Source: Bacillota bacterium (lineage in GTDB: Bacteria; Bacillota; Clostridia; Oscillospirales; Ruminococcaceae). From it: a stretch of DNA of 64,000 nucleotides. The position numbers were made by a program, and so were the translations under genes. The number at the start of each line of letters is the position of its first letter. The first letter of the stretch is position 1. The notes below the pieces were generated by a model, which did no database searches, was not told where the DNA came from, and worked only from the letters and a program-made list of their open reading frames with translations. Positions 24,574 through 35,200 of the stretch are shown one piece after another. The DNA lies in contig JAKPUQ010000112.1 of NCBI GenBank assembly GCA_029572815.1, positions 37,413-101,412 of the forward strand. Reading direction: 5' to 3'.

Positions 24574-27500
24574 ATGAAAAACAGGATCAGTATTGCAGAG
24601 GAGCTTATAGCAAGTCTGGCAGCAAAGGGCGTAAAGCTCTGGACAGAGGACGAGAAGATAAAATACAAGGCAGGAGCAGGTGCACTCGGCAGGGAGGATA
24701 TCGCCGCTCTGAAGGAGTACAAGGCAGAGGTTATTGACGTACTCAGTGCCATGAAGGGCAGGATAAGGCTTGTGGAGGACAAGAAGGGACGCTATGAGCC
24801 ATTTGTGCTCACAGATGTTCAGCAGTCCTATCTCATGGGCAGGAAGAAGCTTTTTGACTATGGCGGAGTTGCCTGCCATATCTATCTCCAGCTGAACTAC
24901 GATCATATCGACGCTGCAAGGGCTGAGGAGATATGGAACAAGCTCATCGCTCACCATGAGATGCTGAGGGCGGTCATCCATGAGGAGGGCTATCAGCAAA
25001 TAATGGAGAAGGCGCCTCACTTTACCGTCATGGACCTTGGAGATATGAGCGGCGAGGAGGTAATGAAGAAAATGGGCCACAGCTGTTATCAGGTGGGAGG
25101 CTGGCCGTATTTCTCCGTTGCGGTCACAAATTATGAGAACAGCGCTGTAATGCATCTTTCCATAGAGTTCATCATTGCCGACTGGACAAGTATATGGCTG
25201 CTTCTTCTCCAGTTCGAGGGAATGTATTTCGGCAGGATAACCGAGCTTCCCGGGATAAACGCCAGCTTCAGGGACTACGTAATTGCCGAGAGAGAGCTCA
25301 AGGCTGGGGCGGCATATGAGAACGATATGAAGTACTGGCTGGAGAAGCTTGAGGATTTCCCCACCTGTCCGCATCTTGATGTCAAAAAATACGATCCCGG
25401 TGAGACAGCGGCTTTTGAGAGAAAATTCCTTCAGTTCACCCCTGAGCAGTGGGCAGCTGTAAAGCGCTGTGCAGTTGAGAATTTGATCACTCCTACGGCT
25501 CTGGTGCTGATGATATACAGCGCTGTGCTGGAGAGATACAGCGAGAACAAGCGCTTTGCCATTAATCTCACAGTCCTCGGCAGACAGGACTGCCACCGCG
25601 ATATACATAAGGTGGTGGGAGACTTTACCAGCCTTGTGCTTCTGGATGTGGACCTTGAAAACAGCAGCAGCTTCTCAGAGGCAGCAAGGAGGACAAATGC
25701 CCTGCTGTTTGAGGACATGGATCACGGCCTATACAGCGGTGTGTCATTTATGCGCGAGCTCTCAAGGAAAAAGGGCAGTGACGCCGCATTTATGCCCTAT
25801 GTTTTCACCAGTGCGATCGGACTCCTCAATTCAATGGACGCGGAATCACTGAAAGGAATGGTCAGCGGTATAGGCATAAGCCAGACACCCCAGGTCTTCA
25901 TAGACTGTCAGGTTATGGACGGTCCCTTCGGTATGCAGGTGAACTGGGATATACGAAAAAACGTCTTCAAAGACGGCACAGCGGAGGATATGTTCGGACT
26001 TTTCGGCGATATACTCAGGGCTGTGGCAGATGGCGCCGACCTTGAGAGCGCTGTCTCTCAGGACTATCCTGCTTATCAGAGCGAGATATTCTCATCAGCG
26101 AATGATACTTCTCTTGAGCTTCCCGAGCATCTTCTTCATGAGAGGATACTTGCGGCGGCAGAGAAAATGCCTGATAAGACCGCCGTTATCGCAGACGGTC
26201 AGGTATACACATACAGTGACCTCATGGCGATTGCAGGCGGTATCGCAGCAAAGCTAAGGGAGGCAGGCTGCGGAAAGGGCGAGCCCGTAGGTATTCTCTC
26301 GGGAAAATCGGTGTATCAGCCTGCGGGAGCTGTTGCCGTGCTGTCCCTGGGCGGTGTATATGTTCCCATATCCGCGGAACAGGGAGCAAACCGTATCAGC
26401 AGTATCATTGAACGCGCAGGGATAAAAGTGTTCCTGACGGTTTCTGAGGACAGGACCTCCTATCCGGAGGGAACGGTGCTGATAAATATGGACGAGGCAG
26501 GCAGAGGTGTCCTGCAGCCATCCGCAGATACTGCTCTGACCGATCCTGCGTATATAATCTTCACATCGGGCTCCACAGGCGAGCCCAAGGGCGTAGTCAT
26601 AAGCCACGGTGCAGCTGTGAATACCATCGAGGATATAAACAGAAGATACGGCGTGAACAGCAATGACAGTGTTCTCGGCGTATCTCAGCTGAATTTTGAC
26701 CTTTCCGTATATGATATATTCGGACTGCTGTCCGTTGGCGGAACTCTCGTATATCCGGAGGACAGCCGCAGGAAGGAGCCCTCGTATCTCGCAGAGCTGA
26801 TCGCAGACCACGGAGTCACCGTCTGGAACAGCGTTCCCTCTCTGCTGAAAATGGTCATGCTTTATATGGAAGCAGAAAGCAGTCACCCTGATATCTCCTC
26901 GCTCAGACTTGTTATGCTGTCGGGAGACTGGATACCTCTTGAGCTTCCCGACCAGCTTCTCAGCATGGCGGACAAGGCTCTTGTGGTCAGCCTCGGCGGA
27001 GCTACAGAGGCTTCCATCTGGTCGAATTATCATGAGTATCACGGGCTCCCCAAGGGCTTTGCAAGCATACCCTATGGTCTGCCTCTGGCAAATCAGCAGT
27101 TCCGTGTCCTTGACAGCCGCAGGCGAAACTGCCCTGTGGGGGTAAAGGGAGAGCTCTATATCCTCGGCAAGGGACTGGCGGAGGGCTACTGCAATGATCC
27201 TGAAAGAACGGCAGAGCAGTTCATAAGGTCATCAGATGGAATGATGATGTACCGCACAGGTGACCTGGGAAGGTATCACCGCAGCGGCGAGATAGAGTTC
27301 CTCGGCAGAATGGACTCGCAGATAAAGCTCAACGGTCACAGGATAGAGCTTCAGGAGATCGCCCATGCTGTGGACGGTGTGGACAGAGTCAACAGGAGCG
27401 TGGTGGTTTTCAATGACAGCGGAAGTGAAAAGTCACTGGTGTGCTTCTATGTTACGGACAGTCCTGACGAAAACGAGCTTGCACGCTGGGACAGGGAGTT

Positions 27501-29217
27501 CGCGGAGCTTGCTGAGGATATCGGAGATGGCGCAGAGGCTGTCATCAATGCCTACGCCTCATCACACAAGCTTTGCAGAGTGCTTTCCTGCGGAGCTCTC
27601 TCTGACAGCGGTCAGGGATATACCTTTGCAGAGGATCTGCTTTCGGCAGAGTTTGAGGAGAATTCCTTCGATATAGCAGTTATAGGACACAGCGGAGCCG
27701 ATGCGGAAAGTACGTCTGCACGTCTGAAGGAGCTGGTACGTCCCGCAGGAATAGTGGTGCTGACAGCGGACGCCGACAGCATTATAGCGGACAGACTTTC
27801 ACCCCGCAGCAGAGCTGAGGGCGGCGGAGCAGTGATCTGCCGTATAAAGACTGACCGTTCTTTCGTCAGCCGTCAGGATATTACCGATGTTATAAAGAAT
27901 GACCTTACGGATTATATGATCCCTCAGACCTTCTCCATGCTTGACAGCTTTCCTGTTACCGCAAACGGCAAGGTGGATATGAAAAAGCTGAAGGAAATGG
28001 CAGCGAAGCGAAACCTGACTGCTTCACACAGCATCGACAGCTCCTCCGCAGCTGTTACAGACACACAGAGCAGGATAATCTCGATGTGGTCAGAGCTGGG
28101 CATAAACGGTCTGGGCATCTCCGACAACTTCTTCGATCACGGTGCGGATTCGCTCATAATGGCGCAGATCACGGGAAAGCTGAGAAAGGAACTGGCGCCT
28201 GATACCCCATTTGATGAGCTGCTCAGATTCATGCTAAATCACCCCAATGTGGGGGAACTGGCGGACTTTATAGACGGAAAACATGAGGCGGCATCTTCCG
28301 AAGACGCAGCCGAGAACAGCCATATCGGAGCTGCACAGATAATTGAGTCCGGAGAAGGTCCTCTCAGAGTGGTATTCCACCCTGCAATGGGAAATATGTC
28401 CGTGCTCAGGGAGCTCATAAGCAGGATGGCAGGGCAGAAAAAGGGCGATATAATGACCATATCCGTGGGAGACTACAGCCGCTACTGCGCGCTTGATGAA
28501 AAGACGGCAGTCAGTGCTCTTGCCGACGATTATACCGGGCTCATCATGAACAGCGGCTGCGATGCCGTACAGCTCATCGGCTACAGCTTCGGCGGCTGGC
28601 TTGCCACGCAGTGTGCAGTAAGGCTTGTGGAGGCAGGAAAGGAGATAAGCGACCTTGTGCTCATAGACCCTCAGACTGTGCCCTGGGAGATAGACAACGA
28701 GCTCATTACAGAAATGATGTTCCTGCCAAATGCGGGCATATCTCTCCCCACAGACGGAACAGGCACTGATGCGGAGGCAGCTTTTGCCTATCTGCCGGAA
28801 AAATGCGGAAGGATCCCTGAAAATGCAGCAGAGATACTTGCAGAGAGCGAAAGTTTCGCTGATTTCGGCGGACTTATGGCAAGGCTGGAAAAAATGACGA
28901 GGGAGGAACGATTTGAGTTCTATACCTCCGGGGCGAAGAACAGCGGAAGTGCTCCCGCAGCGGATATGCTCATGAGCCTGTACGGACTTTTCAGCTCTAC
29001 CACACGCTATACCAAGGGCGATATGGAGCCCTATTTCGGAGATGTCAGATACATAAACGCCGCCGACACCGAGGGACTTTTCTTCGGAAGCGACAAAAAT
29101 ATCAGCTACTGGAGCGATATCTGCATAGGAGATATGGAGATTATACAGGCTAAGGGCGGTCACTTCACCTCCGTCGCCGACCCGGAAAATGCTTCAGCAA
29201 TTGCGGAATTGTTATGA
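24574..29217 (+). CDS. NRPS: TubC-Cy-A(Cys)-PCP-TE, terminating module
   Basis: A 1,547-residue cysteine-incorporating module that also releases the product. In order: TubC-like docking domain (1-55, LAAKGVKLWTEDEKIKYKAG), heterocyclisation domain (~68-500, FVLTDVQQSYLMGR), adenylation domain (from ~520), carrier (FFDHGADSLIMAQ, Ser ~1193) and thioesterase (~1255-1547, LIGYSFGGW, Ser ~1338). The A-domain pocket (FDLSVYDIFG, VTVWNSVPSLL, LSGDWIP, GGATEASIWS) matches the cysteine code of PchE and HMWP2. Two oddities: the Cy motif DxxxxDxxS reads EFIIADWTS, and a ~140-residue insert before the last A motif looks like a shrunken methyltransferase/epimerase. The docking domain and TE suggest it acts last although it is encoded first. 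Confidence 0.88.
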   Translation: MKNRISIAEELIASLAAKGVKLWTEDEKIKYKAGAGALGREDIAALKEYKAEVIDVLSAMKGRIRLVEDKKGRYEPFVLTDVQQSYLMGRKKLFDYGGVACHIYLQLNYDHIDAARAEEIWNKLIAHHEMLRAVIHEEGYQQIMEKAPHFTVMDLGDMSGEEVMKKMGHSCYQVGGWPYFSVAVTNYENSAVMHLSIEFIIADWTSIWLLLLQFEGMYFGRITELPGINASFRDYVIAERELKAGAAYENDMKYWLEKLEDFPTCPHLDVKKYDPGETAAFERKFLQFTPEQWAAVKRCAVENLITPTALVLMIYSAVLERYSENKRFAINLTVLGRQDCHRDIHKVVGDFTSLVLLDVDLENSSSFSEAARRTNALLFEDMDHGLYSGVSFMRELSRKKGSDAAFMPYVFTSAIGLLNSMDAESLKGMVSGIGISQTPQVFIDCQVMDGPFGMQVNWDIRKNVFKDGTAEDMFGLFGDILRAVADGADLESAVSQDYPAYQSEIFSSANDTSLELPEHLLHERILAAAEKMPDKTAVIADGQVYTYSDLMAIAGGIAAKLREAGCGKGEPVGILSGKSVYQPAGAVAVLSLGGVYVPISAEQGANRISSIIERAGIKVFLTVSEDRTSYPEGTVLINMDEAGRGVLQPSADTALTDPAYIIFTSGSTGEPKGVVISHGAAVNTIEDINRRYGVNSNDSVLGVSQLNFDLSVYDIFGLLSVGGTLVYPEDSRRKEPSYLAELIADHGVTVWNSVPSLLKMVMLYMEAESSHPDISSLRLVMLSGDWIPLELPDQLLSMADKALVVSLGGATEASIWSNYHEYHGLPKGFASIPYGLPLANQQFRVLDSRRRNCPVGVKGELYILGKGLAEGYCNDPERTAEQFIRSSDGMMMYRTGDLGRYHRSGEIEFLGRMDSQIKLNGHRIELQEIAHAVDGVDRVNRSVVVFNDSGSEKSLVCFYVTDSPDENELARWDREFAELAEDIGDGAEAVINAYASSHKLCRVLSCGALSDSGQGYTFAEDLLSAEFEENSFDIAVIGHSGADAESTSARLKELVRPAGIVVLTADADSIIADRLSPRSRAEGGGAVICRIKTDRSFVSRQDITDVIKNDLTDYMIPQTFSMLDSFPVTANGKVDMKKLKEMAAKRNLTASHSIDSSSAAVTDTQSRIISMWSELGINGLGISDNFFDHGADSLIMAQITGKLRKELAPDTPFDELLRFMLNHPNVGELADFIDGKHEAASSEDAAENSHIGAAQIIESGEGPLRVVFHPAMGNMSVLRELISRMAGQKKGDIMTISVGDYSRYCALDEKTAVSALADDYTGLIMNSGCDAVQLIGYSFGGWLATQCAVRLVEAGKEISDLVLIDPQTVPWEIDNELITEMMFLPNAGISLPTDGTGTDAEAAFAYLPEKCGRIPENAAEILAESESFADFGGLMARLEKMTREERFEFYTSGAKNSGSAPAADMLMSLYGLFSSTTRYTKGDMEPYFGDVRYINAADTEGLFFGSDKNISYWSDICIGDMEIIQAKGGHFTSVADPENASAIAELL

Positions 29218-29243
29218 ACCCAACACAATAAGGAGTTTTACCG

Positions 29244-32200
29244 ATGCAGAATAACAAGGATATATTGAAAAAAGCACTCCTTGAGATACGAAGCCTCAAG
29301 GAGCGCGTAAGAGTTGCGGCAAGTCACAGCGAGCCTGCGGCGATAGTCGGAATGGCGTGCAGACTGCCGGGAGGGATAACCGATACCGAGAGCTGCTGGA
29401 AGGCGCTGTGGGAGGGCAGAGACCTTATCTCAGAGGTGCCGGAAGACAGGTGGAATGAGTATGACAAGGCAGCATATCTTGAGGATGAGAGGCTGCGGAA
29501 GGGCGGCTTTCTCACGGAGAGCATAGAGGACTTTGACAGCAGACTTTTCCGCATGATGCCTGTGGAGGCTGCCTCCATAGACCCTCAGCAGAGGCTGGCA
29601 CTTGAGGTGTGCTGGGAGCTGCTGGAGAATGCGGGCATTGCTCCCGACTCATTGAAGGGCAAAAAGGTGGGCGTCTTTGTGGGCGTTGTCCAGAACGATT
29701 TCGGCCATGAGAACTATATGCATGAAAACAATGACGATGTGAACCTGACAGGTATCGATTTCTCGTTCCTGTCGGGAAGGATATCCTATTTCTTCGGCTT
29801 CAGCGGTCCTTCCGTGTCCATAGACACAGCCTGCTCGTCCTCGGCAGTCGCCATAGATACGGCTATAAAGTACCTGAGAGACCATGACTGCGATATGGCT
29901 CTGGTATGCGGAGTTAATATCATGTTCTCGCCAGAGACTACAAAGAAGATTGCAGGTCTGGGCATACTTTCGGCTGACGGTGAGGTAAGGGCTTTTGATA
30001 AGAATGCGACTGGTACTGTCCGCGGAGAGGGCATAGCTGCCATACTTCTCAAGCGCCTCAGTGATGCGGAAAGGGACGGAGACAGCATAAGCAGTCTCAT
30101 AATAGGCTCTGCCGTAAATCGGGACGGCGCAAGCTCGGGGCTTACTGCACCCAACGGCGCAGCACAGACAGAGCTGCTGAAAACAGCATGGGAAAAGAGC
30201 GGCATAGGCCCCGAGGAGTTGACCTATATCGAGACCCACGGTACAGGCACTGCTCTCGGTGACCCTATCGAGATAAAGGCTATCACCGACGCCCTGGGAA
30301 GCCAAAGAAAGACGCCGGTTTATATCGGCTCTGTCAAGACCAATCTTGGCCATCTTGAGGGAGCGGCAGGCATAGTCAGTGTCATCAAGACCTCTCTCAT
30401 GCTGGAAAAGGGAATGATGCCTGAAAGTCTGCATTTTGACACCCCCTCTGAGTATGTTGACTGGGACAGGATACCTGTTAAGGTGGCTTCCTCCTCCCGC
30501 AGGTGGAAACGGAACGGCTCGCCGAATGTGGCAGGCGTCAGCTCCTTCGGACTCTCGGGCACAAATGTCCATATAGTCATGAAGGAGTACGAGAGGAAGC
30601 CATCCCCGGCGGCAGCGGAGATGAAAAGCTATCCCTTCCTGTTCACAGCTCCCACCCGTGACGGGCTGAAAAGGAACATGAAGGCTCTCCTTGATTATCT
30701 GAACAGCCATGAATGCTCTGACCTAACATCACTTTCCTGCTCATATAACACCACAAGAGCAGCCCTTAGCCATCGTGCCTGCATAAGCGTATCAGACCGC
30801 AGGGAGCTGGAGCAGACGCTCACAGAGGCAGTATCGAAGGGCTTTACAGGCAGTATGATGACTTCCGATGTGGAGACGGCTCCAAAAACAGTTTTCCTGT
30901 TTACGGGACAGGGCTCTCAGTACAACAATATGTGCAGAAGCTTTTATGACAATATCCCCGCCTTCAGGGAAGCCTTTGACGAGTGTGCGGGATACTACTT
31001 CCGCATAACCTGCAAGAGCCTCAACGATGTTGTGTTTTCAGACAGCTATGACCTGAAAAAGACGGTTTATACACAGCCTGCGCTGTTTGCCTGCGAGTAT
31101 GCCCTGGCGAAAATGTGGCAGAGCTTTGGCGTCAGCCCCGATATTGTCATCGGTCACAGCATAGGCGAGTACGCTGCTGCCTGCATAGCGGGAGTTATGT
31201 CGGCAGCCGATGCCATGAAGCTGGTCACTGCAAGAGGAAGGATACTGCACAAGCTGGCTCCCAAGGGAAAAATGGCAGCTTTATCTGCGGACAGGGAAAG
31301 AGCTTCAAAGCTGATAGAGAGACATGAGGGCGTTTATATCTCGCTTTCAAACAGTCAGGCTCAGGCAGTTGTGGCGGGTACTGAGGAGGCAATGGACAGT
31401 CTGCTTGCGGAGCTCGAAAGCAAGGACGTAAGGTATAAGCTCCTGCTTACGACACGTCCCTTCCATACTCCCCTCATGAAGGCTGCGGCAGAGGAATTCC
31501 GGAAGGCAGCACAGGAGGTAAGGTACAGCCTGCCCACTATCAGGATCATTTCCAATGTTACGGGCAGAGCCGAAAGGGAAAGGCTTGCCTCAGCGGATTA
31601 CTGGGTGGAGCATATCCTGTCAGAGGTGCGATTCTGTGACAGTATCAATGGACTTGGCGACCTGTCCGACAAGGTGTTCCTTGAGGTGGGCGTTAGACCA
31701 GTGCTCACGGGCATAGTCGGAAGGATATCAGACGGAAATGCTGTGTGCATTCCCTCCGCCGACAGGGAGCGTACTGCTGACGAAATGATACCGTCTGCGC
31801 TGAGCTCTCTGTTCCTTAGCGGCGCAGCTGCCGATCTGAGGGCTGCATATACAGGGACAGGTGCGGTACACTGCCCCATACCTAATTATGCCTTTGAGAA
31901 AAAGCGCATACCATTTATCCATACAATTGCGGGCAGAGCCTCGATAGGGGCAGCTGTCGCCGACGAGAGCGGAGAGGCTGCTGCCGAAAACGGAGATAAA
32001 GCCGAGGCTCTCAGAGCTGTTATTGCTGATTTTGCGGGAGTTGCTCCCGATGAGATAAACGAAAGGACTAATCTTATCAGACTTGGAATAGACTCTGTCA
32101 GCGCAGTAAGGCTCATATCACGGATCCGCTCTGCTCTGGGAGTAAAGCTCTCACTTGCCGCCCTTTTTGAACATCCCACCTTCGGAGATGCCGAAAGACT

Positions 32201-35200
32201 GGTGAGGGAGATGTCGGGAGAGGCGGAAAAAACACAGTCAGCCACGGTATCTGTGGATCAGGAACACCGCTTTGAACCGTTCCCCCTCAACGATGTACAG
32301 TATGCCTACTGGGCAGGAAGGGACAACGTGAATATGCTGCTTTCACAGAAGGCGTGCTGCGCGTATTTTGAGGCAGACCTTGAAAATGTTGATCCTGACA
32401 GATTTATCGAAGCCCTCAGAAAGCTTGAGGAGCGCCATGATATGCTCAGGTGCAGGATAACCGAGGACGCCGTGCAGTATACAGAGGCTGAGGCAGCACC
32501 TCAGGTCATAGTGTACAGTGATATCCCACGGGAAAAGCTGCCGGCACATCTCAACAGCATAAGGAATGAGATGTCGGATATGATCCTGCCGCTGGGAGGA
32601 CCTCTCTATCAGGTAAGAATGACAAGACTTCTGGGAAGCAGCTACAGGATACACTTCTACATTGATTTTATGATAGCCGACGCTGCAAGCCTTTACATAT
32701 TCATACGTGATCTGGAGAGCCTATATAACGGCGCAGACCTTGCCCCGCTCAGCATCACATACAGGGACTACTTCATGCATACCTCCTCATCTGAGGAGCT
32801 CGCTGAGGCGAAACGGGCTGACGAGAGCTTCTGGGAGGCAAAGGCAGAGAGCTTCCCCAAGGCTCCGGAGCTTCCATATGAGCCCTCAGCCTTTATCAGC
32901 GGTGTAAAGAGAAGGTTCGTGAGACGTGAGAAGCGGCTTTCGCAGCAGCTCTGGAAGAAGTTTTCGGATAATGCCGCAGAGTACGGACTTACTCCTTCGG
33001 GAGCACTTTTCGGGCTCTATTCCGAGGTGCTGTCCGCATTCGGCGGAGGAAGCAGCTTCGCTGTCATGCTGACTGTGTTCAGAAGGCATGATATCTCTCC
33101 CGATGTGGGCAGTATCATCGGTGACTTCACAAGGCTGGCACCGGTGGAGGTGTACAGGAAGAACGTTTCCATCGCAGAGAATGCCAGAGAGATACAGGGA
33201 CGTATGCTTGAGAATATCTCTCATTCCGAGTATTCGGCTGTGGAGTTTACGGACAAGCTTAGAAAGCTCCACCATGACGACAGGATGTACAATGTCATCT
33301 TCACCAGCGCTGTAGGCGTGGAGCATGGTGAGAAGCCCGAAAAGGGCGGCCTTGGACTTGCGCGCAACCTGAGGAGCATAGTTTCATCAACTCCACAGGT
33401 GTGCCTTGACCATCAGGTGTTCTATGAAAACGGCGATATAGTAATATCATGGGATACAGCCGATGAGGTCTTTGCTGAGGGCGTTGTGGACGCCATGTTC
33501 GGGGTATACTCCGGACTTATCGACAGGGCAGTGGGTGAGAGGCGCTTCTTCGGGGAGACGCTGTATGACCTTCGCCCTGAAAAGCAGAAGCTTATACAGG
33601 CTTCCGCAAACGAGACCTCTCATGCCTTTGAGGAGACTGTTATGACCGCAGGCTTTGAGAAAAACGCTGCGGCGCACCCAGAAAGGACTGCCCTCATAAC
33701 AGACGGCAGAGCCTATACCTACGGTGAGCTGGACATATGGTCGGACAGGACTGCCTCGGCTCTCATAGACGGCGGCGCGAAAAAGGGGGACAGAGTGCTT
33801 GTGGATCTGCCGAAGTCATTTGAGCAGATATACAGTGTTCTGGGCATACTGAAGGCAGGGTGCATATATGTACCTCTGACTCATGGTCAGCCTGCGGCAA
33901 GGACACTCAGCATTATCAGCAGAGCTCAGCCCTTTGCCATCATAGCCAATGAGGACAAGCCTGAGCTGAAGCTAAGGACTATCACTCCCTCGGATATATC
34001 ACGCAGCAGCGGACAGTACACCGCCCCCGTCATAAAACCGTCGGACGGAGCCTACATAATCTACACATCGGGCTCAACAGGCGTTCCCAAGGGCGTTTTC
34101 ATAGCACACGGCTCCGCGATGAATACAATCCTCGATGTGAACCGCAGATACAGTGTTGGCGGGCAGGACCGCGCAATAGGCGTTTCTGCTCTCAGCTTTG
34201 ACCTGTCGGTGTACGATATATTCGGTATGCTCACCGCAGGCGGCGCTCTTGTGCTTCCCACGGAAGAGCAGCGCATTGACCCCGCAGAGCAGTACAAGCT
34301 GGTCACTGAATACGGCGTGACCATATGGAACAGCGTTCCTGCCCTCATGGACATATACACCGATCTCCTTGTGAGAAAGGGACTTTCCTCTGACAGCATA
34401 CGCAGGGTGATACTATCGGGTGACTGGATACCCATGACCCTTCCCGAAAAGCTGGCGGAAGTAATGCCGGAGTGTGCTCTCACCAGCATGGGCGGAGCTA
34501 CGGAGGCTTCCATATGGTCCAATTACTACGATGTAGTTACCATGGACGAGAGCTGGCGGTCAGTGCCATATGGCTATCCGCTGGCAAATCAGAGATTTTA
34601 TATCCTTGATGAGTTCGGAAGGAGATGCCCTGACCGTGTAAGCGGAAGGCTCCACATTGCAGGCAGCGGACTTGCCGAGTGCTATTACAATGAGGAGGAG
34701 CTCACCGATAAGGCGTTTTACTTCTCTGAAGCAGCAAGGGAAAGAGTTTACGACACAGGTGACTACGGCAGGTATATCGGCGGAGGCGTTATAGAGTTCC
34801 TGGGCAGAAAGGACGGTCAGGTCAAGATAAACGGCTATCGTATAGAGACTGCGGAGATAGCCTCGGCATTCAGAAAGTGCGGAGTCGGGGACAGGACCTA
34901 CGTGCTCCCTGTTGGCGGAAGAATGAAGAAAATTGCCGTGTTTATCGAGACCGTGGCTGACGTAGACTCCCGGGCGCTGAAAAAGAAGCTTGGGGAGCAT
35001 CTTCCTGATTATTTCATTCCCGAGCATATCTTCACAATAGAGCAGCTTCCCGTTACAGGCAACGGAAAGATCGACGCCAAGAAGCTGACAGAGCTGTGGG
35101 AGCAGCTCTCTGCACGTCAGTCTGCTTCCGTTACGGAGCAGGAGAAGGATGTTGATCCCGTACTTGCCGTGATCAGGAAGATACTGGGTATCAGCAGCAT

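Noticed and set aside
24385..25608. 407-codon open frame on the minus strand inside the NRPS gene
   Set aside because: It is antisense to a clearly conserved Cy-domain coding region, shows no domain, and similar shadows occur along all of the GC-balanced megasynthase genes.
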